A stretch of DNA of 64,000 nucleotides, from positions 1,674,001 to 1,738,000 of the forward strand of contig CAWJOU010000005.1 of assembly GCA_963844575.1 (NCBI GenBank). Direction: 5' to 3'. Source of the stretch: DASZUK01 sp963844575 (GTDB lineage: Bacteria > Actinomycetota > Acidimicrobiia > Acidimicrobiales > RAAP-2). Below the pieces are notes generated by a model. The model was not told where the DNA came from, ran no database searches, and worked only from the letters and a program-made list of their open reading frames with translations. The translations under genes were made by a program, and so were the position numbers. Within the stretch, counting starts at the first letter, position 1. Each line of letters starts with the position of its first letter. Of the stretch, positions 25,597 through 34,792 are shown one piece after another.

Positions 25597-28104
25597 ATGA
25601 CACTGTCGAGCGTCAGCGGTGCCAACGGGAACCAGATCGTCGTCAACGGGCTCGTCTCCGGCATCAACACCACCGCGGTGATCCAGGCGCTGCTCCAGGG
25701 CTACCAGGCGCCCATCACGAACACCGAGGAACAGCAGGCCACCGAGACCGCCCAGGCCGACGACTACCGGACCCTGAACAACGACTTCCAGGCGGTGCAG
25801 ACAGCCGCCGAGGCGCTGTCCACGCAGTCGTCGTGGAACCTGGCCACGGCCACCACGTCCAATGCCGACGTCGCCACCGCGACAGCCGCCGCCGGGGCCC
25901 AGACGGGCTCGCTCGCCTTCACCGTCAACCAACTGGCCCAGGCGAACGTGCTGGCTTCGTCGTCCGGCGTCTCGTCGGAGGGCCAGATCGTGACGACGTC
26001 GCCGTCCCTCCTGGTGTCGACCGGCGCAGCCGCCCTGGGTTTCAGCGGCCTGAGCGCTGATCCCGGGCTGTCGATCGGCTCCCACACGGTTACCGTGACC
26101 CAGGCGTCGGCCGCGGCCACCGTCACCGGCCAGACCGTGCCGGCGACATCGACGGCCATCGTGACCGGCACCAACGACACCGTCGACGTCACAGTGGACG
26201 GCTCGGCCTACGCACTGACGCTGGCGGCCGGCACAGCCGACAGCCCGACCGGGCTGGTGTCGGCGCTCAATGCCGCGGCCACCGCGGCCGGTGCGCCGGT
26301 GCAGGCCTCGATCGGCCCGACCGGCGCCCTGCAGCTGGCCTCGGCCCGGCAGGGCAGCCAGGCGTCGCTGACCGTGACCGGCGGTGACGCCCTCTCGACG
26401 CTCGGTCTGTCGGTCGGCCAGTCGGCGACCGGCGCCGACGCCATCGTGTCGGTCGACGGGACGGACACGACGCTGTCGTCGATCGACCCCGGTCAACAGG
26501 TGACGTTGGCCGCGCCGACCGGCAGCGTCGTCGCCACCGTCGCCGGTGGACCGAACGCCGCCGGCTCGCTGGTGGGTGCCGGCACGGCCGACGCGGCCAA
26601 CGTCGCCACCGGCAGCGGCAGCCTGTCCCAGGTCGTCTCGGCCATCAACGACTCCGGCCTGGCGGCCACCGCGGCGGCCATCCAGCTCGCCTCCGGCCAG
26701 TACATCCTGCAGGTCTCGGCCAACCAGACGGGTGAGAACGGCGCGGTGACGATCGACCAGCAGGCGCTGGCCGGATCACCGCTGGGTCGCATCAACACCA
26801 TTGCCGAAGCGCAGGACGCCACCGTCTCGGTCGGCGGCGCCAGCGGGTACACGCTCAGCTCGTCGAGCGACACGTTCGGCAACCTCCTCCCGGGCACCGC
26901 CATCACGGTGGCGTCCACCGGCCAGGCCACCGTGACGGTGACGCCGGACGCGTCCGGCGAGGCGGCCAAGGTCTCGACGCTCGTGGCCGCGGCCAACAAG
27001 GCCCTCTCGGACATCACAACGCTCGCCGGCTACGACGAGGCCACCAAGAAGGCCGGCCCGTTGATGGGATCGGCCGTGGTCGAAGGGCTCCAGCAGCAGA
27101 TCCTCTCGATCGTCGGCAGTGTCTCGGGCACGTCGACACTCGGGGACTCGGCCGACGTCGGCATCACCCTCAATTCGGACGGCACGCTCAGCTTCGACCA
27201 GGACGCGTTCGAGTCGGCGTACAGCGCCAACCCGAAGGCGGTGGCCGCCCTCTTCACGCAGGGGGCGACGTTCACGCCGTCCGCGTCCGGTCAGGCCGGC
27301 GAGGTCAGCCTGGTCTATGCCGGCAACGACACCCAGACCGGCAGCTACGACGTGACCGTCAGCCACTCGGCCACCCAGGCGACGGACGCCGGTGCCGTCG
27401 TCGGCGGCGGGACGATCGGCACGGCCGAGACGCTCACGTTCCAGCAGAACGGGATCGCCGTCGACTACAGCACGTCGGCCGGCGAGAGCTTGGCGTCGGT
27501 CGAGACCGGCCTGAACCAGGTCTTCGCGGCGGCCGGCCTGACAGTGACCGCCCAACTGGTCACCGGCGGCACCCAGCTCCAGGTGACGAGCAACGGCTAC
27601 GGCAGTGCCCAGGCGTTCGAGGTCACCTCGACCGCCAGCGGGGTCGGCACGACCGGGCTGGCCGGGACAACCGCCGGCCAGCCGGTCACCCATGCCGGGA
27701 CCGACGTGGCCGGGACGATCAACGGCGTGGCCGCCACCGGTCTCGGGCAGGTCCTCTCCGCCCCCGATGACGACCCCACGCTGGCCGGCTTCTCGGTGCT
27801 CGTCAATGCCACCGGGGTCAGCACGACAACCGACCTCGGCTCGATCGCCTATCGCCCCGGGGTGGCCCAGCAGCTCGTCTCGACCATGAACGGGGCCACC
27901 GACGTTTCGTCCGGTTCGATCACGAGCGCCATCAACACCCTGAACGGCGAAGCCACAGGGCTCAACTCACAGATCGCCATGCTGGAGAAGCTCGAGAGCT
28001 CGCAGCAGGCCGTGCTCGAGCAGGAGTTCGCAACGATGGAGACCAACCTCGGCAAGCTCAAGAACGAGAGCTCACAGCTCGCCAGCCAGATCGCCGACCT
28101 GTGA
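25597..28104 (+). CDS. fliD: flagellar filament cap protein FliD
   Basis: 835 residues from ATG 25597. The N-terminus VNGLVSGINTTAVIQALLQG is the FliD signature, and the C-terminal coiled segment (INTLNGEATGLNSQIAMLEK and what follows) is its partner helix. FliD forms the pentameric or hexameric cap under which flagellin folds. Typical FliD is 450-650 residues; this one has long Ala/Thr/Ser/Val-rich inserts between about 150 and 470 and between 560 and 740 that look like extra Ig-like outer domains (inference). Followed by fliS with a GTGA overlap. Confidence 0.93.
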   Translation: MTLSSVSGANGNQIVVNGLVSGINTTAVIQALLQGYQAPITNTEEQQATETAQADDYRTLNNDFQAVQTAAEALSTQSSWNLATATTSNADVATATAAAGAQTGSLAFTVNQLAQANVLASSSGVSSEGQIVTTSPSLLVSTGAAALGFSGLSADPGLSIGSHTVTVTQASAAATVTGQTVPATSTAIVTGTNDTVDVTVDGSAYALTLAAGTADSPTGLVSALNAAATAAGAPVQASIGPTGALQLASARQGSQASLTVTGGDALSTLGLSVGQSATGADAIVSVDGTDTTLSSIDPGQQVTLAAPTGSVVATVAGGPNAAGSLVGAGTADAANVATGSGSLSQVVSAINDSGLAATAAAIQLASGQYILQVSANQTGENGAVTIDQQALAGSPLGRINTIAEAQDATVSVGGASGYTLSSSSDTFGNLLPGTAITVASTGQATVTVTPDASGEAAKVSTLVAAANKALSDITTLAGYDEATKKAGPLMGSAVVEGLQQQILSIVGSVSGTSTLGDSADVGITLNSDGTLSFDQDAFESAYSANPKAVAALFTQGATFTPSASGQAGEVSLVYAGNDTQTGSYDVTVSHSATQATDAGAVVGGGTIGTAETLTFQQNGIAVDYSTSAGESLASVETGLNQVFAAAGLTVTAQLVTGGTQLQVTSNGYGSAQAFEVTSTASGVGTTGLAGTTAGQPVTHAGTDVAGTINGVAATGLGQVLSAPDDDPTLAGFSVLVNATGVSTTTDLGSIAYRPGVAQQLVSTMNGATDVSSGSITSAINTLNGEATGLNSQIAMLEKLESSQQAVLEQEFATMETNLGKLKNESSQLASQIADL

Positions 28105-28493
28105 CGAACGCCGAGCGGGCCGAGGCGTTGCGCCGACGCTACCTGGCCGACCAGGTCGAGACCGCGTCACCGGAGCAGCGGCTGCTCATGCTGTTGGCGC
28201 GGCTCGGTCACGACCTGCGGATGGCCGATGACGGGTTCGGGGCCGGTGACCTCAAAGCCGTGAACGACAGCCTCGTCCACGCCCAGCAGATCGTCCTCGT
28301 CCTCCGGGACAGCCTCGGCGGCGAGTGGACCGGTGCGGCGTCGTTGCGGTCCGTCTACACCTTCGTCCACCAACGGTTGGTGACCGCCAACCTGCAGAAG
28401 GATCGGACCCTGCTGCCGGCCTGCGTCGACATCGTCGGCCGGATCACCGAGGCCAACGCCGCCGCCCTCGCCGGCACGGTGCCCGTTGGCTGA
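28101..28493 (+). CDS. fliS: flagellin export chaperone FliS
   Basis: 130 residues, GTG start overlapping fliD by 4 bases. It is all helical: RRRYLADQVETASPEQRLLM matches the FliS start (a short segment with Y, then a 'SPxxLvxMLyd' motif), and DLKAVNDSLVHAQQIVLVLR matches helix 2. FliS binds the flagellin C-terminus in the cytoplasm, prevents early polymerisation and brings it to FlhA. The order fliD-fliS is the usual one. Confidence 0.92.
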   Translation: MTNAERAEALRRRYLADQVETASPEQRLLMLLARLGHDLRMADDGFGAGDLKAVNDSLVHAQQIVLVLRDSLGGEWTGAASLRSVYTFVHQRLVTANLQKDRTLLPACVDIVGRITEANAAALAGTVPVG

Positions 28494-28800
28494 CCCCGCC
28501 GCCCGCCCGACGAGCCGGCCCGACTCCTGGGACGACGTGCTCGACGTGATGGAGCGGCGGCTCGATCACTGGTGGGCGGCCGTGCACGGCGAGGCCCCGT
28601 TCCCGGCGACCTACCGGCTGCCGGACGGCCTCGGGCCGGTGCCGGGCCGCCTGCGTTCGCGGGCGGCGACGGTCCTGGCGGCCCAGCGCGACGTCGAGGA
28701 CGCGATGGGCGCTCGGCGGGCCGCGCTCGGCGCGCTGTTGCGCCAGAGCACGACGCCCCGCCCGTCATCGGTGGCCTGTTTCGTCGACCGTCGGGCGTGA
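28486..28800 (+). CDS. small helical protein after fliS, possibly FliT-like
   Basis: 104 residues from TTG 28486, overlapping fliS by 8 bases; GTG 28540 is an in-frame alternative. SWDDVLDVMERRLDHWWAAV forms an amphipathic helix, and residues 60-85 form a second. No signal or membrane segment. The place after fliS is where fliT or another small chaperone often lies, but the sequence is not clearly FliT. The downstream 150 bases carry the flgB promoter. Confidence 0.55.
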   Translation: MADPAARPTSRPDSWDDVLDVMERRLDHWWAAVHGEAPFPATYRLPDGLGPVPGRLRSRAATVLAAQRDVEDAMGARRAALGALLRQSTTPRPSSVACFVDRRA

Positions 28801-28819
28801 GCGGCGGGAAGAGAATCCC

Positions 28820-28847
28820 TCAAGGCCGACCGGCGAGCGTCCGATGA
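28820..28847 (+). promoter_or_regulatory. sigma-28-type promoter for flgB-flgE operon
   Basis: TCAA (28820-28823), 16 bases, TCCGATGA (28840-28847). Spacing is identical to the four other clear sites; the -10 differs at the first and seventh base. Located about 100 bases before flgB in the only gap large enough for a promoter. Confidence 0.6.
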
Positions 28848-28949
28848 GACTCCTGGCGGCTCGAGGGATCGGCCGCTGACGTCGCCCAGGACGGGCCCAG
28901 GGACGGCGCGCGGCTCGCGTGCCGGTACAGATGTCCGGAGGGTGCGCCA

Positions 28950-29297
28950 GTGGACGGCCAGATCGTCGATGTCCTGCAGTTCGCGCTGGACGGCGTCCAG
29001 CAGCAACAGACCTCGGTGGCCAACAACCTCGCCAACCTCGACACGCCGAATTACACCGACACGGAGACGACGTTCCAGCAGAGCCTGTCCCAGGCGCTCG
29101 ACGCCAGCGGCGGTGGTACCGCGACCGTCACCGAGGAGCCGTCGACCAGCGCGGCGGGGACCGACGGCAACAACGTCGACCTGGCATCCGAGCTGACCGA
29201 AGCGGAGCAGTCGACCCTGCAATACCAGGCCTTGAGCGAGTCCATCAACGCCCAGTTCCGCCTCGTCCAGGGCGCGTCCGGAGGGAGCTTCACGTGA
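28950..29297 (+). CDS. flgB: flagellar proximal rod protein FlgB
   Basis: 115 residues, GTG start with GGAGGG nine bases upstream. It has the rod-family motif SVANNLANLDTPNYT near residue 22 and the C-terminal helix STLQYQALSESINAQF. FlgB is the first rod subunit exported and attaches to FliE and the MS-ring. Overlaps flgC by GTGA. Length is slightly short but normal for FlgB. Confidence 0.93.
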   Translation: MDGQIVDVLQFALDGVQQQQTSVANNLANLDTPNYTDTETTFQQSLSQALDASGGGTATVTEEPSTSAAGTDGNNVDLASELTEAEQSTLQYQALSESINAQFRLVQGASGGSFT

Positions 29298-29704
29298 GCA
29301 TGTTCGGAGTCCTGCCCATCGCCGCGTCCGGTGCCGACGCCATGCAGACGTGGATCGACACGGCCGGCGGCAATATCGCCAACATGGACGACGCCGTGTC
29401 GATGACACAGCCGGCGTACGCCGAACAGACGCCGATCCTCGCCCCCGCCGGCAACCTGGCCCCGGGCACACCAGCCCAGGGGGTGGCGGTCACGTCCATC
29501 CAGCTTGGCGACACCACAGGCGTCGTCAGCGACGAGCCGGGAAGCCCGTTGGCCAACGCGACAGGCGAGGTCAAGCTGCCGGACGTCTCGATGTCCGACC
29601 AGCTCACCGGGATGATCGAGGCCCAGGAGAACTATCAGGCCGACACCGTCGTCATGCAGCGGGCCCAGACCGCGTACTCGGCCGGCCTGGCCATCGGGAG
29701 CTGA
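29294..29704 (+). CDS. flgC: flagellar proximal rod protein FlgC
   Basis: 136 residues from GTG 29294. N-terminal ASGADAMQTWIDTAGGNIAN is the rod motif (the usual 'ANNIANaxT' is altered to 'GGNIANMDD'), and the C-terminal VSMSDQLTGMIEAQENYQAD closes it. The region VKLPDVSMSDQ corresponds to the conserved 'yPNVNvveEM' segment. FlgC joins FlgB in the rod. Two bases separate its stop from fliE. Confidence 0.92.
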   Translation: MSMFGVLPIAASGADAMQTWIDTAGGNIANMDDAVSMTQPAYAEQTPILAPAGNLAPGTPAQGVAVTSIQLGDTTGVVSDEPGSPLANATGEVKLPDVSMSDQLTGMIEAQENYQADTVVMQRAQTAYSAGLAIGS

Positions 29705-29706
29705 CC

Positions 29707-30021
29707 GTGATCCCCGCCATCCCGCCCATCTCGCCACTGTCGTCGACGCCACCGGCCGCCGCGCCATCGTCGGCATCCTCGACCGACGCGACGTCGGCGA
29801 CCGACGACAGCTTCGCCACAGTGCTCGGCAACGCCCTCGACTCGGTCCAGCAGACCCAGAACACCGCGGCCACCGACGAGGCCCAGGCCGCGGCCGGTCA
29901 GGGCAGCCTGACCGACACGATGATCGCCGCGTCCGAGGCGTCGCTCGACACGCAGGTGACGACGTCGCTCATGGACAAGGGTCTCGCCGCGTACACGTCG
30001 ATCGCCGACATGACGCTCTGA
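29707..30021 (+). CDS. fliE: flagellar hook-basal body adaptor FliE
   Basis: 104 residues from GTG 29707. The first 40 residues are Pro/Ser/Ala-rich. After that come SFATVLGNALDSVQQTQNTA and the C-terminal SLMDKGLAAYTSIADMTL, which matches the FliE end ('vRNKlveAYqEImrMqv'). FliE links the MS-ring to the rod and helps open the export gate. The order flgB-flgC-fliE-fliF is the classical one. Confidence 0.92.
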   Translation: MIPAIPPISPLSSTPPAAAPSSASSTDATSATDDSFATVLGNALDSVQQTQNTAATDEAQAAAGQGSLTDTMIAASEASLDTQVTTSLMDKGLAAYTSIADMTL

Positions 30022-30028
30022 TCGACCG

Positions 30029-31693
30029 ATGGCCCTGGTTCCCGCCGCCGAGTTTGCCCGGGTCAAGGAGAGTGCCCGCCGGTTCGCCGCCGGGTTCACC
30101 CCTGGGCAGAAGGCCGTCACCATCGCCGCCGTGCTCGGCGCGCTGGTCATCGGCATCGTCTTCATGCTGCTCTCGGGCAAGCCGACGTACGCCCCGCTGT
30201 TCACCAACCTGTCCGCCCAGGACGCCGGGGCGATCACCCAGAAGCTGACGGCCGATCACGTCCCGTACCAGCTGCAGGACGGCGGGTCGACCATCCTCGT
30301 GCCGCAGAACGACGTCGATCAGGAGCGGTTGGCCTCGGCCGAGGCCGGCCTGCCGACCCAGAGCACCGTCGGCCTGACACTGCTCGACAAGGAGGGCCTG
30401 ACGACCTCCCAGCTGACCCAGCAGGCCGACTACCTCCAGGCCATCCAGGGCGAGCTGGAGCAGACGATCGATGCCATCGGCGGCGTCAGCAGCTCGCAGG
30501 TCAACGTGGCCCTCCCGGCCAACCAGACGTTCGCGCTGAACAACTCGAACCCAACTGGCGCGTCCGTCCTCGTCTCGCTCCAGCCCGGCCACTCGCTGTC
30601 GTCGGGTGAGGTGCAGGCCATCGTCCACCTCGTCTCCTCCAGCGTGCCCGGTCTCAGCGCGTCGAACGTCACGGTCGCCGACTCCGACGGCACGTTGCTC
30701 GCCGGCCCCGGCGTGACCCAGAGCAGCGCCGGCCAGGCGGCCGCCTTCGATGCCCAACAGGAGGCCAAGGTAGCGGCCTACCTGGCGACGATCTTCGGCA
30801 CCGGCAACGCCGATGTGCAGGTGAACGCCACGCTGAACGAGAACAAGGTGCACACGAACACTCAGTCGGTCGTGCCCGGCGCCAACGGCGGCGCCCCGGT
30901 CGGCTACTGCACGAGCACAAAGCAGTCGACCACCAAGTACACCGGCACCGGGACGCCGACCGGCGGCGCGGCCGGGACCGCGACCGCGCCGATCTCGGGC
31001 GGGAACGGTACGTACACACAGACGTCCACCACAAAGAACTGCGAGACGAGCACGCAGACCCAGACGGTGACACAGGCCCCCGGCAGCCTGACCCAGCAGT
31101 CGGTGGCCGTGCTCGTGAACTCCAAGGCCATGCCGAAGGGCACCAGCCTGGCCCAGATCCGAGCCGGCGTCGCCGCGGCCGTGAACCTCCAGACCACCCG
31201 AGGCGACGTGCTGAGCCTGACCGCGGTCAAGTTCAACACCACCGCGGCGACCGCGGCGACCGCTTCGGCCCAGGCGACGGCGGCGGCCAACGCCCACAAC
31301 CGGATGGTCGCGGTGATCAAGGCCGGGGTCGCCGTCCTCCTCGTCGCCGCCCTGGTGCTGCTGATCTGGTTGAGCTCCCGCCGCCGCCGGCACCGTCTGC
31401 CGCCCGTCGACGGCCTGGCCGGCGCGACGGCCGCCCTACAGGCGAGCCAGTTCGTCCCGGTGATGGAGGACCCGCTCACGGCCGAGCTGCCGACCGTGCC
31501 CCGGGCCCAGCTGCCGCGCGAGAAGGTCGCGCAGAGCATCGAGGAGTTCATCGACGAGCAGCCGGCCGAAGTGGCGTCGGTGCTCCGGAGCTGGCTGCAG
31601 CGCGGCAGCCCCCCGCCGTCGGACCCGCTCCGAACGGGCCAGCCGGTAGAGGCGCTCCGGACCGGCCAGCCGTCCGAGGCGCTCACGCCGTGA
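30029..31693 (+). CDS. fliF: flagellar MS-ring protein FliF
   Basis: 554 residues. First membrane helix at about 33-53, YscJ-like ring domain to about 210 (SKPTYAPLFTNLSAQDAG), a variable loop with two Cys (YCTS and NCET, about 292 and 334), and a second membrane helix at about 433-452. The C-terminal FliG-binding helix KVAQSIEEFIDEQPAEVASV ends near 530. The tail then repeats RTGQP-EAL twice, from a 30-base duplication at about 31625-31684. FliF is the first ring built in the membrane. GTGA overlap with fliG. Confidence 0.96.
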   Translation: MALVPAAEFARVKESARRFAAGFTPGQKAVTIAAVLGALVIGIVFMLLSGKPTYAPLFTNLSAQDAGAITQKLTADHVPYQLQDGGSTILVPQNDVDQERLASAEAGLPTQSTVGLTLLDKEGLTTSQLTQQADYLQAIQGELEQTIDAIGGVSSSQVNVALPANQTFALNNSNPTGASVLVSLQPGHSLSSGEVQAIVHLVSSSVPGLSASNVTVADSDGTLLAGPGVTQSSAGQAAAFDAQQEAKVAAYLATIFGTGNADVQVNATLNENKVHTNTQSVVPGANGGAPVGYCTSTKQSTTKYTGTGTPTGGAAGTATAPISGGNGTYTQTSTTKNCETSTQTQTVTQAPGSLTQQSVAVLVNSKAMPKGTSLAQIRAGVAAAVNLQTTRGDVLSLTAVKFNTTAATAATASAQATAAANAHNRMVAVIKAGVAVLLVAALVLLIWLSSRRRRHRLPPVDGLAGATAALQASQFVPVMEDPLTAELPTVPRAQLPREKVAQSIEEFIDEQPAEVASVLRSWLQRGSPPPSDPLRTGQPVEALRTGQPSEALTP

Positions 31694-32692
31694 ACCTCTC
31701 CGGCCCCCGAGCGCGCCGCGGTGATCATCGCCCAGCTCGACGACGACCGCGCCCATCTCCTGCTGCGCGCCATGAGCGAGAACGAGGTCATCCGGCTGAT
31801 GGCCGAGGTCGCCCGGCTGCCCTCGCTGACCACCGACGACGTGCGCGGCATCGTCGAAGCGTTCACCACCGAGGCCGGTGCCTATCTCCAGGTTCGCCAG
31901 GGCGGGATGGAGCTGGCGCAGCGGTGGCTGCACGACCGGCTCGGCGGAGCCCGGGCGGCCGAGGTCATGGCCGAGCTGGAGCTGATGACCCAGGACCAGC
32001 CGCTCGCCTTCTTGAACCGTATCGAGCCGTCGCAGGTCGCCGGCGCCCTGGCCGACGAGCACCCCCAGACGGTCGCCATCGTGCTCGTCAACGTCTTCCA
32101 CGAGTACGCCGCCCGGGTGCTCGACCGCTTCGACCAGGACCGGCGGCCCGAGGTCGTACGGCGCATGGCGACGATGGGCGCGGTCCCGCCCGTCCTCGTC
32201 CAGCGGATCGCCGACGAGCTGACGACGCGGCTCTCGGCCGTCCTGCGGGCCGGCGGCGGCCCCGCCGACGTCGGCGGCGTCTCCGCCGCCGCGGCCGTCC
32301 TGAACAACGTCGACCGGACGGCCGAGAAGCAGATCCTGGCCAGCCTCGAGCTCAGCGACCCCGATCTGGCCGAGGTGATCAGGGGCGAGATGTTCGTCTT
32401 CGACGACGTCGTCCAGCTCGACGACATGACGCTCCAGTCCGTGCTCCGTTCCGTCGTCCTGAAGGACCTGGCGCTCGCCCTCAAGACGGCCACCCCCGAC
32501 GTCGCCGGCAAGTTCATGCAGAACATGTCCGAGCGGGCGGCCGAGGACCTGACCGAAGAGATCACCTCGCTCGGCCCGCAGCGACTGTCGGTCATCGAGG
32601 GCGCGCAGGCGATGGTCGTCCGCGCCGTTCGCGAGCTGGCCGACAGCGGGACGATCGTCATCGGAAGGGCGAACGATGAGCTCATCGTCTGA
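31690..32692 (+). CDS. fliG: flagellar motor switch protein FliG, reading frame broken near its start
   Basis: The GTG at 31690 overlaps the fliF stop as GTGA and reads VNLSGP. After the five-C run at 31704-31708 the FliG sequence continues in the +1 frame as ERAAVIIAQLDDDRAHLLLR. Removing one C gives a normal FliG start and 333 residues. Without that, translation could begin at GTG 31721 and give 323 residues that lack the first helix. The rest is intact: the middle domain (SQVAGALADEHPQTVAIVLV) and the C-terminal torque domain (MFVFDDVVQLDDMTLQSVLR). FliG couples MotA to rotation. Confidence 0.92.
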
Positions 32693-33440
32693 GCAGCCGT
32701 CGCCCGAGAAGCCGTCGCCCGAGAAGCCGCCGTCCGGGAAGCCATCGCCCGAGAAAGCAGTGCGAAAGAGCCGGGTCATCTCCCGGCCGGACGGCCCGTT
32801 GCCGTCCGCGTCGCTGTTGGCCAAGGCCGACCCGACCCGGTCGGCCGAGTGGCCGGTCGTCCCGACCTCGACGGAGCACCGTCTGGAGCAGGCCCGCCAG
32901 GCGGGCTTTGCCGACGGGCACCGGGCCGGGCTCGAGGAGGCTGCATTCACGTCCGAGGGGGCCCGGCTGGCCGCGGCCACCCGGGCCGCCGACCGGCTCG
33001 CCGCGGCCGCCGCCGACGTCGGTGAACAGCGGGCCGCGGTCGTCGCCGAGCTCGTCACCGACGTCGTCGGCCTCGCCTTCGAGCTGCTCGAGATCCTCGT
33101 TGGTCGGGAGGCTGCGCTGAGCGACGCCCCGGTTCGGGACGCCGTCGTCCGGGCGCTCGCGCTCGCCCCGGAGGGCGACGACCTGCTGGTGCGGGTCCAC
33201 CCCGACAGCGGGATCGGCGTCGCGGAGATCGAGCAGCTCGCCGCCGACCCCCGCGTCACCGTCATCCACGACCCCGACGTCGAGGCCGGCGGCTGCCTCG
33301 TCAGTGTCGGCCCGTGCCACATCGACGCCCAGATCGCCCCGGCACTCGCCCGGGTCCGGGCCTGCCTGGAGTCGCTGACCCCGCCGGCCGTCGGACCGGC
33401 TGTCGGATCGGTCGTGGGACCGGCCGGGGGGCCGTCGTGA
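32676..33440 (+). CDS. fliH: flagellar export stalk protein FliH
   Basis: 254 residues from ATG 32676, overlapping fliG by 17 bases. The first 30 residues are four copies of P(S/P)(P/S)(E/G)K coded by a 15-base tandem repeat at 32698-32757. The middle is an Ala-rich coiled coil with the FliH/YscL entry motif EQARQAGFADGHRAGLEEAA. The C-terminal half (DLLVRVHPDSG, VEAGGCLVSVG) matches the FliH/V-ATPase E-subunit fold. FliH regulates the FliI ATPase, encoded next with a GTGA overlap. Confidence 0.88.
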   Translation: MSSSSEQPSPEKPSPEKPPSGKPSPEKAVRKSRVISRPDGPLPSASLLAKADPTRSAEWPVVPTSTEHRLEQARQAGFADGHRAGLEEAAFTSEGARLAAATRAADRLAAAAADVGEQRAAVVAELVTDVVGLAFELLEILVGREAALSDAPVRDAVVRALALAPEGDDLLVRVHPDSGIGVAEIEQLAADPRVTVIHDPDVEAGGCLVSVGPCHIDAQIAPALARVRACLESLTPPAVGPAVGSVVGPAGGPS

Positions 33441-34792
33441 CCCTCTTCTCGTCGCCGGTCCTGCGGGCATCGCTCCGCTCGGCAGCCAAGCCCCGTCGGA
33501 CCGGGCGGGTGACCCGCCTGGTCGGCCTGCGGGTCGAGGTCGAGGGGATCGATGCCGCGGTCGGCGAGGCCGTATGGATTCAGCGAGCCGCCGGCGACGT
33601 CCTGCCAGCCGAGGTCGTCGCCGTCCAGGGCGGCAGCCTGGCCTGTATGCCGCTCGGCGAGCTCTCCGGGGTGCGCTACGGCGACGTCGTCGAGGCGGCC
33701 GGCCGGCCGCTGCCGCTGACCGTCGGTCCGGCCATGCTCGGCCGCATCGTCGACGGCCTGGGCCGGCCGATCGACGACGGGCCGCCGATCGTCGAGGGCG
33801 AGGACGTCGCTATCGACGCGACGCCGCCGCATCCGCTGCGCCGCGAGATGGTCGACCGACCGCTCGCCCTCGGTGTCCGCGCCCTCGACACCGCGGTGCC
33901 GTGTGGCCGCGGCCAACGCCTCGGTATCTTCGCCGGGTCCGGCGTCGGCAAGTCGAGCCTGTTGTCGATGATCGCCCGCGGCACCGACGCCGAAGTCTCC
34001 GTCGTCACGCTGATCGGCGAGCGCGGCCGAGAGGTCAGCGAGTTCATCCAGCGCGACCTCGGGCCCGAGGGTCTCGCCCGCTCGGTCGTCGTCGTCGCCA
34101 CCTCCGACCAGCCGGCCCTCGTGCGGATCCGGGCCGCGTTCACCGGCACCCGGATCGCCGAGTGGTTTCGCGACCAGGGCAAAGACGTCGTGCTGATGAT
34201 GGACAGCCTGACCCGGTTCGCTATGGCCCAGCGCGAGGTCGGCCTCTCCGCCGGCGAGCCCCCGGCGACCCGTGGCTACCCGCCGTCGGTCTTCTCGCTG
34301 CTGCCGAAGCTGCTCGAACGGGCCGGCGCGGCCGAGCGGGGGAGCATCACCGGGCTCTACACCGTCCTCGTCGAGGGCGACGACATGAACGAGCCGATCG
34401 CCGACGCCGCTCGGTCGATCCTCGACGGCCACGTCGTCCTGTCGCGGCGGCTCGCCACGGCCGGCCACTTCCCGAGCATCGAGGTGCTCGACTCCATCTC
34501 CCGGGTCGAGCCGGCGATCACGACGACCGAGCAGCGGGCGCTCGTCCGCGAGCTCCGCCGGCTGCTCGCCGCCTATCGCGACGCCAAGGACCTGATCGAG
34601 ATCGGCGCCTACGCCAAGGGGGCCAACCGGCTGGTCGACCGGGCCATCGAGCTGCGCGAGCTGATCGACGCCTTCTTGTGCCAGGAGGTCTCGGTGACGT
34701 ACCCGGCCGCCGAGTCGTGGGCGTGCCTCGGCGCCCTGCTCGCCCCGGTCACTGCGCTGGTGGGTACTGCGCCGGTGGGGGCGGCGTCGTGA
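33437..34792 (+). CDS. fliI: flagellum-specific ATPase FliI
   Basis: 451 residues from GTG 33437. Walker A GIFAGSGVGKSSLLSM (about 171-186), Walker B DVVLMMDSLTRFAMAQREVG, and the family motif GEPPATRGYPPSVFSLLPKL are all complete. The N-terminal barrel and C-terminal helical domain are normal. FliI forms the hexameric ATPase at the base of the export gate. A longer frame beginning at 33314 is rejected because it lies inside fliH. GTGA overlap with fliJ. Confidence 0.97.
   Translation: MTLFSSPVLRASLRSAAKPRRTGRVTRLVGLRVEVEGIDAAVGEAVWIQRAAGDVLPAEVVAVQGGSLACMPLGELSGVRYGDVVEAAGRPLPLTVGPAMLGRIVDGLGRPIDDGPPIVEGEDVAIDATPPHPLRREMVDRPLALGVRALDTAVPCGRGQRLGIFAGSGVGKSSLLSMIARGTDAEVSVVTLIGERGREVSEFIQRDLGPEGLARSVVVVATSDQPALVRIRAAFTGTRIAEWFRDQGKDVVLMMDSLTRFAMAQREVGLSAGEPPATRGYPPSVFSLLPKLLERAGAAERGSITGLYTVLVEGDDMNEPIADAARSILDGHVVLSRRLATAGHFPSIEVLDSISRVEPAITTTEQRALVRELRRLLAAYRDAKDLIEIGAYAKGANRLVDRAIELRELIDAFLCQEVSVTYPAAESWACLGALLAPVTALVGTAPVGAAS

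Noticed and set aside
28919..29290. Longer start for flgC at 28919
   Set aside because: That frame upstream of 29294 overlaps the whole of flgB and has no rod-protein features; GTG 29294 overlaps the flgB stop as GTGA.
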